7,574 nt of DNA from Bacteroidales bacterium (GTDB lineage Bacteria; Bacteroidota; Bacteroidia; Bacteroidales; ML635J-15). A program made the position numbers and the translations under genes. The notes below the pieces were generated by a model. It saw only the letters and a program-made list of their open reading frames with translations. It had not been told where the DNA came from and ran no database searches. Location: the NCBI GenBank assembly GCA_028696755.1, contig JAQVGK010000159.1:1-7574 (forward strand), read 5' to 3'. This document shows positions 1-7,273 of the stretch, piece after piece (position 1 is the stretch's first letter; the number at the start of each line of letters is the position of its first letter).

Positions 1-1174
1 CTTCGCCATAAACTGCCTTTAGGTAAGAGCGGAGTAAAGGCAGAATATAATGTTGTTTAAAAATTCCTGCTGGCATTTTATTATCGATAAGATATTGTGG
101 AGTTTCGGAAACACCGTGATTAGAAGTTAGATAAATCAGTACATTGTTTTTACCAACGGTTTCTTCAATTACTTCGATTAGATGTCCTAAATCTGCATCA
201 AGTCTTAAAAACAGATCTTGAATTTCGATTGATTGCGGACCATAAAGTTTGCCGACTTTTTCGGAAACGGAATAATTTATGAACAAGAAATCAGTATTGT
301 CATCTTTGCCTAAATCTTCGTTGTACAATGCCGCAACTGCCATGTCGGTAGTAAGAGTATTTCCTTCGGGAACCATCGTTAAAAGTTCGTAGTCGCGAAT
401 AGTTTTGCAAATATCAGGGTAATTATACGGAAAAACTTTATAAACCAAATCAATTCCGTATTCGTAGATGCTCGAATCGGGCAAAACTTCGTTGTACTGG
501 TCGATTGGAAGCATTGGTGTCCATGTTCTCTTGAGAAATTCTTCAGGCATTTTTTTGTTATTCAAAGTATCAACCCAAACCGGAAGCTTGTCCATATAAT
601 AAGTTGAGCTTAGCCATTTTCCTGTTTTAGTATCGAACCAATATGCTGCATTTGCAGTATATCCTCCCGAAAGTATTGCTCCCTCAGGACTTATCGAAAT
701 ACTAATAATTTTTGAATTGCCACGGTTAAAAAGCTTTGCTTCGTCACTAAATGTTGTAGTAAATAAGTTTTTTGGTGAATATGAACCTTTTGCTGTCTTA
801 TCGCCAACAGCTTTTTGCCTAGAGTCTTCGATACAAATTTCTTTTATGTTCGAAAGTGGATTAAACCAAAAATTGGAAACAATTCCATGTTCAGAAGGTT
901 CGCAGCCTGTTACTATAGTTGCGTATCCGGGTGCTGTTTGTGTTAGGCTGTAATTAAAATTTGCATCTTGACAGTATGTGCCATTAATAGCAAGTTTTTT
1001 AAATCCTTTTGGACCGAAATTATTCCAGAATCTTTCTACATAATCTTGTCGCATTTGTTCAACAACAATGCCTACAACAAGCTTTGGCTTGTCGGAGGGA
1101 ATTATCGTTTCGACTTGAGAAAAACCGCTTAAGCCCATCAGGCAAAAAGCAATTATGATGATATTTTTCTTCAT
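1..1174 (-). CDS. Secreted PafA-like alkaline phosphatase superfamily protein, degenerate active site (3' end cut by window)
   Basis: The frame is open from an ATG at 1174 to the window edge, giving 391 residues without a stop; the C-terminus is missing. Residues 1-20 are a signal peptide (MKKN, hydrophobic run, GFSQ), so the product should be exported to the periplasm or envelope. The family is recognisable from VVGIVVEQMRQDY (33-45), QTAPGYATIVTG (79-90), EHGIVSNFW (95-103), PEGAILSGG (163-171) and LTSNHG (349-354), which match the landmark blocks of PafA-type phosphomonoesterases in order and spacing. The nucleophile position is Thr80, and Asn101 and His353 are kept. Other positions normally essential in PafA differ: Glu39 for the Asp in VDQMR, Ser162 and Glu164 for the Lys and Arg that contact phosphate, Glu305 and Lys309 for the Asp and His of one zinc site, and Asn352 for Asp of the second. 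Catalysis as a normal alkaline phosphatase is therefore doubtful. The last zinc ligand, a His near 486 in PafA, lies outside the window. Family assignment is firm; function is unknown. The gene lies 95 bases beyond sufS on the same strand, with no clear terminator between them. Confidence 0.85.
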   Translation of the reverse strand, partial: MKKNIIIIAFCLMGLSGFSQVETIIPSDKPKLVVGIVVEQMRQDYVERFWNNFGPKGFKKLAINGTYCQDANFNYSLTQTAPGYATIVTGCEPSEHGIVSNFWFNPLSNIKEICIEDSRQKAVGDKTAKGSYSPKNLFTTTFSDEAKLFNRGNSKIISISISPEGAILSGGYTANAAYWFDTKTGKWLSSTYYMDKLPVWVDTLNNKKMPEEFLKRTWTPMLPIDQYNEVLPDSSIYEYGIDLVYKVFPYNYPDICKTIRDYELLTMVPEGNTLTTDMAVAALYNEDLGKDDNTDFLFINYSVSEKVGKLYGPQSIEIQDLFLRLDADLGHLIEVIEETVGKNNVLIYLTSNHGVSETPQYLIDNKMPAGIFKQHYILPLLRSYLKAVYGE

Positions 1175-1269
1175 TATGAAGTTTGTTAAATTAACCTGTA
1201 AAGATAGGTGAGTTAGCAAATTCGAGCGTAATAACTACACTTATTTATCAATAAGAATTTGTTAATTAA

Positions 1270-2490
1270 TTATTTCAACATCATCAATGCTTTTCTTATG
1301 GAGTTTGTAAGAATATCAATCTCCTCAAAAGTATTATAAAAAGCAAAAGATACTCTTGCTGTTCCGGTTATCCCAAAATGCTGCATTACTGGTTCGGCGC
1401 AATGTGTTCCTGTTCTAATAGCAATTCCCATGTGATCGAGTAAAGTTCCTAAATCGGAAGGATGAACACCATCAACAATAAATGAGATTACTCCCGATTT
1501 GTGCTTGGCATTGCCTATTATTTTTATTCCATCTATTGACTTTAAAGAACTAGTTGCATAATCAAGCAATGCTGTTTCGTATTTTTCAATTTCTGACAAT
1601 CCAATATTGGTGAGATATTGTAGGGCTTTTTCGAACGCGATAATATCAATATAGTTTGGAGTGCCAGCTTCAAACTTATAAGGTAAAACATTAAAGGTGG
1701 TTTTAGCAAAACTTACTCTTTCAATCATTTCGCCTCCACCATGATAAGGTGGTATTTGTTCTAATAGTTCTTTTTTACCATACAAAACTCCCACACCTGT
1801 TGGACCATAGGCTTTATGTGCCGAGAAAACATAGAAATCGCAATCCAGTTCTTGAACATCAACTTTTGAATGCTGAATTGCTTGTGCTCCATCGATTAAA
1901 ACTTTAACATCTTTACTATGAGCAATTTCTATTATTTGCTTTATCGGATTTACTGTTCCCAGAGCATTGGAGACATGAGTAACAGCAACTAGTTTTGTTT
2001 TTGGTGTTATTAGTGATTCTAGTTTATTAACTAGTAGTTCACCATTTTCGTCGAAAGGTAGGACTTTAAGAATTGCTTTTTTTCTTTCACACAATAGTTG
2101 CCAAGGTACAATATTGGAATGATGCTCCATTTCGGAAACAATAATTTCGTCACCTTCCTTAATAAAAGCTTCGCCAAACGAAAAAGCCACAAGGTTTACC
2201 GATTCGGTTGTGCCACGAGTAAATATTATTTCTTCGTTTGTGTTTGCATTGATAAAATCCTTTACAGTTTCTCGTGCATTTTCGGCTGCTGTTGTTGCAA
2301 AATTGCTAAGGAAATGAATGCCTCTGTGAACATTGGCATTATATTTTGAGTAATATTCCGAAATTGTATCAATAACAATTTTTGGTTTTTGTGTAGTTGC
2401 TCCGTTATCAAAGTAAATAAGCGGTTTATTATAAACTTCTTCCGAAAGTATTGGAAAGTCATTCCTTATTTTAGAAACATCGAAACTCAT
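1270..2490 (-). CDS. sufS: Cysteine desulfurase SufS (group II, PLP-dependent)
   Basis: SufS converts L-cysteine to L-alanine and passes the sulfur as a persulfide to the SUF iron-sulfur cluster machinery in the cytoplasm. The 406-residue product has the usual family length. Visible landmarks are YFDNGATTQKP (26-36), RGTTESVNLVA (92-102), EMEHHSNIVPW (120-130, with the PLP-stacking His), the PLP-ring Asp200 and Gln203 in LIDGAQA, the Schiff-base Lys226 in SAHKAYGPTG, and the persulfide Cys364 in RTGTHCAEP. All key residues are intact and their numbering matches E. coli SufS. The short loop around Cys364 and the extended HGGGEMI segment are group II (SufS) rather than IscS features. The ATG at 2490 opens MSFDVSKIRNDFPIL, a typical SufS N-terminus, after an A-rich leader without a Shine-Dalgarno sequence. 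No sufB, sufC, sufD or sufE gene is in the window, and the upstream terminator suggests it has its own promoter. A gene just beyond the left edge cannot be judged. Confidence 0.96.
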   Translation of the reverse strand: MSFDVSKIRNDFPILSEEVYNKPLIYFDNGATTQKPKIVIDTISEYYSKYNANVHRGIHFLSNFATTAAENARETVKDFINANTNEEIIFTRGTTESVNLVAFSFGEAFIKEGDEIIVSEMEHHSNIVPWQLLCERKKAILKVLPFDENGELLVNKLESLITPKTKLVAVTHVSNALGTVNPIKQIIEIAHSKDVKVLIDGAQAIQHSKVDVQELDCDFYVFSAHKAYGPTGVGVLYGKKELLEQIPPYHGGGEMIERVSFAKTTFNVLPYKFEAGTPNYIDIIAFEKALQYLTNIGLSEIEKYETALLDYATSSLKSIDGIKIIGNAKHKSGVISFIVDGVHPSDLGTLLDHMGIAIRTGTHCAEPVMQHFGITGTARVSFAFYNTFEEIDILTNSIRKALMMLK

Positions 2491-2503
2491 TTTGTTTTTT
2501 TTG

Positions 2504-2511
2504 CAAATTTA
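2504..2511 (-). promoter_or_regulatory. Probable sufS promoter, Bacteroidota -7 element
   Basis: On the minus strand this reads TAAATTTG, an exact match to the TAnnTTTG -7 consensus of Bacteroidota housekeeping promoters. It ends 13 bases before the sufS ATG, so the transcript leader would be only about 5-8 bases, A-rich and without a Shine-Dalgarno. The best upstream TTTG lies 14 bases away (about 2526-2529), shorter than the usual 19-21, and overlaps the terminator T-tract of the preceding gene. The -7 match is clear; a functional -33 is not. Confidence 0.45.
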
Positions 2512-2526
2512 GTAATAGTAAAGCAC

Positions 2527-2559
2527 AAAAAAAAATGCCCACATAAATGCAGGCATTTT
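2527..2559 (-). terminator. Rho-independent terminator of the T9SS-secreted protein gene
   Basis: Read on the minus strand, arm AAAATGCC (2559-2552) pairs perfectly with GGCATTTT (2539-2532). The inner bases extend the stem by four more pairs, two of them G-T wobbles, closing on a TTTA tetraloop. The stem runs straight into a T tract (nine T from 2535 to 2527). It starts 17 bases after the stop codon of the 2577-4466 gene, the expected place. On the plus strand the hairpin is followed by only four T, so it should act mainly on minus-strand transcription. It separates that gene from sufS. Confidence 0.85.
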
Positions 2560-2576
2560 GATAAGAAATGCAAATA

Positions 2577-4466
2577 TTACTCGATAGTAATTTTATGAAT
2601 TGTAACATCATTGTTAGTGTAAACTTTAACAAAGTAAACGCCAGCTGCAAAATTGTTAACGTTTAATCTGATGCTTGTAGAAGCTACATTTTCTTTGTAA
2701 ACAGTCTGGCCAGTCATGCTAACTACTTCGATGTTGTTGATGTTTTCATCAGCAGCAATTGTTAAAATGTCGTTAGCTGGATTTGGAAAAACCATAGTAC
2801 TAAAAGAGGAAACAATATCAGCGTTTGAGAATGAATAAAGAGTCTCTTTGCTTGCTTGTTGAATGAAACCATCATCCCATTTTTGAATCATAACAACTAG
2901 TTCACATTTGTCAACGTTCCAACTTGGGTCAATTGTAACTGGGATAATAGTGCTGAATGTAGTTTGTGAAGAAAAATCTAATATTGTACCATTTTCATTA
3001 GGATACATAGCTCTGGTTACAAAATTTAGCTCTGTTTCACCTTGCCATGAGTGAGCTATATTTGTTTCGGTTAAAACAACAACGAGTCGCATTTGTGAGT
3101 CAAAATAATTGAATGTTTCCTCTAAATCTATATTTAAGTTAAATGTGTAAGGTTCAATTGAAATTGGATCTATTGACGTGTTAAGCGTATATAAAGATGG
3201 TTTTGAAATTTGCTCATCGTAAAAATATTCGTAATATTCTTTCATAGTAGCAACATCAGCAAGTGCTCCTTCTATTGCAGCCTCTCCGTTAAAAATAACT
3301 CCCGGATATCCTATCGAACCATCGTTTTCTTCATCATACATAGGTTCATAATACAACTCTCTGTTGTCTGATGCTGCAATATTAAACGGGTCTGGTCCAT
3401 ATCCGCTAATGTGATATTCAATTACAGCAGCATCCAATCCATCGGCAATAATTTCGTCGGCAGCACCTACCGCAATAGGACAATATCCGCAATTAACACT
3501 AGTAAATATTTCATAGATCACTAAATTTCTATCATTACCACCATCAATAACAACATCTAATGGCTGAGGTGCAGAATAGCCCATGCCTGTTCCATAAAAT
3601 GCAAGTAAAGAATATTCGTAAGTGTTTGGATAAACATTCAAATCTGTAAGAGTCAGCTCTGTAGTTGTTCCAATAACAACACCATCACGAGCAACGCTAT
3701 AACTTTCTGGTGTTCCTTCTGTTGGAGCAGTCCATGTAAGTACTACATCGTTTCCGTTTTCTAAAGTGTAGGCAAAATCTGTTGGAGGATAAGGGGTTTC
3801 AACTTCTTCGATAAGGAAGTTGTCCATGTAATATTCCGGAGTTCCTGTTCCATCATCATCCCATGCATAAAAATCGAATGCATCGAGTTTATTTAAGTTG
3901 CCAGTTCCGCTTACACCTTTGCTCCACTGATAAGCATGTACTAAAACGTCATCAATGTACATGTCAACCCAGTCGCTGTTTAAATCAATGAAATGCTGAA
4001 CTTTAAACCATGTCCCTGGAGTATAGTTGTATGTAACTGCCCCATAACCCATTCCGTCAATTGTCATTACTCCATCCTTTAACATTGTTTGCATACCCCA
4101 TACTAAACCAGTTCCTGCTGGGTTGAAATTTTGCATAATGTTATAATACCCAAGTTTACCTTCCGGAACCATAATGTAAAATTCAATACGATAACGTCCG
4201 GTTGTAAGATCTGCAAATTCAATCACACCGTCATTAGTTCCCGCTACTTGAATGGATTGAACACCATCGTATGCATACGCATCAGAAACAAGTGGGTCTT
4301 CCGCACCAAGAGTACCACTCCAGGTATTCCACCATGTTGATTCCTGTGCAGAAATGCCAGTACCAGCTGTATAAGATTCAAAGTCATCCGAATACATCAC
4401 TTGTGCATTTAGATAACCTGCTGCAAGGATTAACCCTGCGAATAATAAAAGTAGATTCTTTCTCAT
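2577..4466 (-). CDS. T9SS-secreted modular protein: LamG-like, FnIII, Omp28/thioredoxin-like, type A sorting domain
   Basis: The 629-residue product is built from recognisable modules. Residues 1-21 are a Sec signal peptide ending LNA before Q22. Residues about 23-222 form a beta-rich jelly-roll of LamG/concanavalin-like type (start YSDDFESY, end YYMDNFLIEEV). Residues about 226-308 are a fibronectin type III domain (PYPPTDF, VVLTWTAP, YEYSLLAF). Residues about 314-545 resemble the Omp28 family, whose core is thioredoxin-like: VIYEIFTSVNCGYCPIA places a CxxC at Cys326-Cys329, and GYPGVIFNG (386-394) supplies the cis-Pro loop. Residues about 556-629 are a type A T9SS sorting domain (VFPNPANDILTI, GVYFVKV, KITIE end). 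By family knowledge, the last domain sends the protein across the outer membrane through the Por machinery and is then removed. The only other cysteine is Cys521. A surface role in binding or thiol redox is inference; no substrate is evident. An intrinsic terminator follows the stop. A TAATATTG at 4500-4493 is one base off the -7 consensus and could be the promoter. Confidence 0.88.
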   Translation of the reverse strand: MRKNLLLLFAGLILAAGYLNAQVMYSDDFESYTAGTGISAQESTWWNTWSGTLGAEDPLVSDAYAYDGVQSIQVAGTNDGVIEFADLTTGRYRIEFYIMVPEGKLGYYNIMQNFNPAGTGLVWGMQTMLKDGVMTIDGMGYGAVTYNYTPGTWFKVQHFIDLNSDWVDMYIDDVLVHAYQWSKGVSGTGNLNKLDAFDFYAWDDDGTGTPEYYMDNFLIEEVETPYPPTDFAYTLENGNDVVLTWTAPTEGTPESYSVARDGVVIGTTTELTLTDLNVYPNTYEYSLLAFYGTGMGYSAPQPLDVVIDGGNDRNLVIYEIFTSVNCGYCPIAVGAADEIIADGLDAAVIEYHISGYGPDPFNIAASDNRELYYEPMYDEENDGSIGYPGVIFNGEAAIEGALADVATMKEYYEYFYDEQISKPSLYTLNTSIDPISIEPYTFNLNIDLEETFNYFDSQMRLVVVLTETNIAHSWQGETELNFVTRAMYPNENGTILDFSSQTTFSTIIPVTIDPSWNVDKCELVVMIQKWDDGFIQQASKETLYSFSNADIVSSFSTMVFPNPANDILTIAADENINNIEVVSMTGQTVYKENVASTSIRLNVNNFAAGVYFVKVYTNNDVTIHKITIE

Positions 4467-4615
4467 AACAATACTTTTTAGTTAATTTTGTACAATATTA
4501 GGTAAAATAATAATTAGATTGTAGAAAAAATCGCAATTATTTTAACATCTTTTTAACTTTTATTAAGTTGATGCAAGTATAAGTAGCTCAATTGTGCAAT
4601 TTGATTTTGAATAAA

Positions 4616-6385
4616 TTAATCGTTGGAGAATTTTTTTAACATTTGTCTGTAACTGGTAAAGACCTTTGCTCGCGATACAAATCCGATATATTTGCCAGCG
4701 TCAACAACAGGCAAATTATAGTGATCGGTAGTTTCAAAGATTTCGGCAATTTCTTTAACACTCATATTTGTTGTGATGATTGGGTCGGGTTTGTACATCA
4801 GGTCTCTCACAAAAGTTGTGTTGTACAATTCTGGTTTAAACATCAGATGTTTTACATGATCGAGCCATACTAAACCTTTAAGATTATTTTCTTTATCCAC
4901 AACAACATAAACTGTACGACTTGATTTTGAGATTATTTTTGTAAGATCGCCTAAACTTGCTTTTTCATCAACAGTGAGGAAGTTTTTTTCGATCAGAGTT
5001 TCAGTTCGCATCAGAGTAAGCATATTACTGTCGGCATTGTGAGTTAGTAGTTGACCCCTCTTAGCAAGTAGAATTGTGTAAACAGAATTGGGCATAAACA
5101 GCTTTGCTACAAAATACGAGATTGCCGAAACTATCATTAATGGTATAAAGAGCTTATACCCACCTGTAATTTCGGCGATTAAGAAAATTGCAGTTAATGG
5201 TGCATGAATAATTCCTGCAATTAATCCGGCCATACCAACCAATGCAAAATTCTCGGATGATATAGAAATTTTAAGCGACTTGGCAACATGAGCAAATAAG
5301 AATCCCAAATTTGCTCCCAAGAACAATGCTGGTGCAAATATTCCGCCAACACCTCCCGCACCAAATGTTGCTCCTGTAGCAAATATTTTGGTTAAAAGAA
5401 TCAACAAGAGAATTATTGCAATACCCAGAAAACTCCGACATTCTGAGTAAAGCGAGCCTCCAAAAATGAATGAAATATCGCCTTGTAAGGCTAAATTAAC
5501 AGCTTCGTATCCTTCTCCATAAAGTGATGGGAAAAGAAAAATTAATCCCCCAAGTATTAAAGTTCCAACAATAAACTTTGACCGTTTAGTTTTGAGCTTG
5601 TCATATTTTTTTGCCTGCCACAAATAAAGTTTTGAGAAATAAACTGATAGTAAACCTGCCAACACACCAAGAATTAGATACATCGGCACCTCTCGAAGTC
5701 CAAAGCTTGCAATACCATTTATTGGATAAATGTAATTCTGTCCTAGAAAAAGATAAGATGTGAGAGCTGCCGAAATCGACGCCAAGAGAAGGGGCATCAT
5801 CGAAGCCATCGTTAAGTCAATCATGATAACTTCGATTGCAAATACGATTGCTGCAATTGGGGCTTTAAAAATTGCTGCTATTGCTCCTGTACTTCCACAT
5901 GCTATCAGAAGAATAATTTGGCGATAGTTAAGTCTGAAAAATTGCCCGATATTGCTGCCAATTGCCGATCCAGTTGCTACAATCGGACCTTCCAATCCCA
6001 CCGAACCTCCAAAACCAACTGTAAGAGAGCTGGCAACAATTCTCGAAAACATATTATGCTTCTCGATTTTACCACCATTCTTCGACATATTGTATAGAAC
6101 CATAGGAATACCATGCCCGAGTTTCTTTTTAATTATAAGATTAACAAAAAGAACAGTTAGCGCAATCCCAATTGCTGGGAAGAAAATGTAGATGTAACTA
6201 AAAGAATACTCGTCAACTAAAATCATCACAATTTCTCTGACAAAGTGAACAGCATTTTTCATTAATACCGCTGCTAGGCCAACTGCTACACCTACCACAA
6301 CAGCCATTATCAGCATAAAATCTCTGTCTTTGATTTTACGCAGTCTCCAAGTGTAAATCGACCGTGCCAGATTGTTGCAGTTCAT
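4616..6385 (-). CDS. CLC-family chloride channel/transporter with C-terminal CBS pair
   Basis: This is an integral inner-membrane anion pathway of the CLC family, 589 residues from the ATG at 6385. The many hydrophobic helices run to about residue 440. CLC landmarks are GHGIP (90-94, first filter motif), GLEGP (130-134, gating Glu132), FAIEV (182-186), GIFAP (348-352) and Tyr436 in SVYTILLAKRG, aligning with the anion-coordinating Tyr445 of E. coli ClcA. Two CBS domains follow at about 460-519 and 524-579 (TVYVVVDKENNLKGLV; YNLPVVDAGKYIGFVSRAKV), which in relatives sense nucleotides or ionic state. Two positions are unlike E. coli ClcA: His91 for the filter Ser107, and Val186 for the internal proton Glu203, so proton coupling cannot be assumed. 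A GTG at 6403 could add six residues, but it overlaps the likely promoter -7 element, so I prefer the ATG. No convincing terminator follows. The gene is divergent from the patatin gene. Confidence 0.93.
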   Translation of the reverse strand: MNCNNLARSIYTWRLRKIKDRDFMLIMAVVVGVAVGLAAVLMKNAVHFVREIVMILVDEYSFSYIYIFFPAIGIALTVLFVNLIIKKKLGHGIPMVLYNMSKNGGKIEKHNMFSRIVASSLTVGFGGSVGLEGPIVATGSAIGSNIGQFFRLNYRQIILLIACGSTGAIAAIFKAPIAAIVFAIEVIMIDLTMASMMPLLLASISAALTSYLFLGQNYIYPINGIASFGLREVPMYLILGVLAGLLSVYFSKLYLWQAKKYDKLKTKRSKFIVGTLILGGLIFLFPSLYGEGYEAVNLALQGDISFIFGGSLYSECRSFLGIAIILLLILLTKIFATGATFGAGGVGGIFAPALFLGANLGFLFAHVAKSLKISISSENFALVGMAGLIAGIIHAPLTAIFLIAEITGGYKLFIPLMIVSAISYFVAKLFMPNSVYTILLAKRGQLLTHNADSNMLTLMRTETLIEKNFLTVDEKASLGDLTKIISKSSRTVYVVVDKENNLKGLVWLDHVKHLMFKPELYNTTFVRDLMYKPDPIITTNMSVKEIAEIFETTDHYNLPVVDAGKYIGFVSRAKVFTSYRQMLKKFSND

Positions 6386-6402
6386 CTTTTTAAAATAAGG
6401 CA

Positions 6403-6410
6403 CAAATATC
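6403..6410 (-). promoter_or_regulatory. Possible CLC gene promoter, -7 element
   Basis: The minus strand reads GATATTTG, one base off TAnnTTTG, ending 17 bases before the ATG at 6385. That spacing resembles the other promoter candidates here (13 and 18 bases). The last G is also the first base of the alternative GTG start at 6403, so a transcript from this promoter could not include that GTG. The upstream -33 region is only T-rich. Confidence 0.3.
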
Positions 6411-6428
6411 TTTAAAAATTGTTAAACT

Positions 6429-6439
6429 AAAAAAAAAAA
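6429..6439. other. A-tract in the divergent CLC/patatin promoter region
   Basis: A run of 11 A sits near the middle of the gap between the CLC and patatin starts, amid otherwise very A/T-rich DNA. Such tracts bend DNA and can aid RNA polymerase binding on either side; that role here is inference from position only. Confidence 0.35.
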
Positions 6440-6474
6440 TACAATTTTTAATTTCGTCTTGTCGTTATATTGTC

Positions 6475-6482
6475 TAATTTTG
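6475..6482 (+). promoter_or_regulatory. Probable patatin gene promoter, -7 element
   Basis: TAATTTTG matches the Bacteroidota TAnnTTTG -7 consensus exactly and ends 18 bases before the ATG at 6501. TTTC at 6452-6455 is a three-of-four match to the -33 TTTG with a 19-base spacer, which is the expected distance. The leader would be about 12 bases with no Shine-Dalgarno. Confidence 0.5.
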
Positions 6483-6500
6483 CTTTAAACTGTTGTTTTT

Positions 6501-7259
6501 ATGAAAAAATATAAAATAGGTATAGCGCTTGGTGGTGGTGGTTCGCGTGGCTTTGCTCACATGGGTGTGCTACAAGCCCTAAATGAAAAAGGTATTTACC
6601 CCGAAGTTGTGTCTGGGACTAGTGCAGGAGCAATTGTTGGAGCATTTTATTGTGCAGGTTTTTCGCCAATGGATATTTACAAGATTCTTAAGGTGAAAAA
6701 ATTCTCTGATTTGTCGAAAATGCATATTCCTACCGATGGTTTATTTAGTTTAGATAACCTTAGGGCAATTCTTGAGAAAAACATAAAACAACCAAATTTT
6801 GAGGATCTAATTTTACCATTTTACGCTTGTGTTGCAAATTTAAATACAGGGAAGGCTGAATATATTAACTGTGGTCCCCTGCACATTATGGTTCAGGCTT
6901 CGGCTTCTATTCCTGTTATTTTCTCGCCAGTAAAAATTGGAAAGACCTATTATGTTGATGGCGGTTTGTGCGATAATTTGCCCGTTCGACCACTGGTGCG
7001 ACAATGTGAAAATATTATTGGTGTAAATATCTTTCCAAGCGAAAAAATAATAAAAATAGAAAATCTTTTTCTGGTTGCTACGCGAACATTCCAAATTAGC
7101 CTCGATAATAATATAAAATATAATCGTAGTAAATGTACTGTTTATATCGAACCTCAAGATGTTTCAAAGTATCACATGCTAGAAGCAAAACACCAGGACG
7201 AAATGTTTGAGATTGGGTACAAGTTTGCTAAGAAAATGAAAATTAGGATTAAAGGCTAA
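6501..7259 (+). CDS. Patatin-like phospholipase, RssA-type
   Basis: This is a 252-residue serine lipase/acyl hydrolase of the bacterial patatin family, which cleaves fatty acyl esters from lipids with a Ser-Asp dyad. The complete catalytic set is present: the glycine-rich oxyanion loop GGGGSRGFAHMG (11-22), the nucleophile Ser41 in GTSAG (39-43), the ASASIP block (133-138), and the catalytic Asp153 in DGG (153-155). Length and motif order fit the compact RssA/YlbK-like cytoplasmic group. No signal peptide is visible and the N-terminus KKYKIGIALGGGG starts at the usual place, so the ATG at 6501 is secure. The C-terminal third (about 190-252) lacks further family marks but is complete. The real substrate is unknown; family members act on phospholipids or other acyl esters. 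It is transcribed away from the CLC gene and seems monocistronic in this window. A 105-residue antisense frame inside it is a shadow. Confidence 0.95.
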   Translation: MKKYKIGIALGGGGSRGFAHMGVLQALNEKGIYPEVVSGTSAGAIVGAFYCAGFSPMDIYKILKVKKFSDLSKMHIPTDGLFSLDNLRAILEKNIKQPNFEDLILPFYACVANLNTGKAEYINCGPLHIMVQASASIPVIFSPVKIGKTYYVDGGLCDNLPVRPLVRQCENIIGVNIFPSEKIIKIENLFLVATRTFQISLDNNIKYNRSKCTVYIEPQDVSKYHMLEAKHQDEMFEIGYKFAKKMKIRIKG

Positions 7260-7273
7260 AACTCTAAAATTTT

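Noticed and set aside
717..953. Plus-strand 78-codon frame
   Set aside because: It lies wholly inside and antisense to the PafA-like gene, whose translation shows clear family motifs; the antisense peptide shows none.
1..1174. Idea that the PafA-like gene is a decaying pseudogene
   Set aside because: All 391 visible codons are open, the signal peptide is intact and the structural motifs are kept, so specific active-site change fits better than random decay.
1199..1206. Minus-strand TATCTTTA as promoter of the PafA-like gene
   Set aside because: One base off the -7 consensus and no TTTG at the right -33 spacing; too weak to call.
1240..1255. CTTATT/AATAAG hairpin just after sufS
   Set aside because: The six-pair stem is A/T-rich and no T-run follows on the minus strand, so it is not a credible terminator.
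4483..4490. Plus-strand TAATTTTG matching the -7 consensus
   Set aside because: It points into the 3' end of the opposite-strand CLC gene with no plus-strand gene to drive; likely chance in AT-rich DNA.
4554..4602. AACTT/AAGTT and AATTG/CAATT short stems after the CLC gene
   Set aside because: The stems are only five pairs, one has a two-base loop, and no T tract follows on the minus strand; I cannot support a terminator there.
5952..6191. Plus-strand 79-codon frame, proline-rich
   Set aside because: It is antisense to the conserved CLC filter helices; the proline content mirrors glycine codons of GLEGP and neighbouring motifs.
6840..7157. Minus-strand 105-codon frame
   Set aside because: It is antisense to the patatin gene, covers its conserved ASASIP and DGG blocks, and its peptide is Asn/Ile/Tyr-rich without recognisable features.
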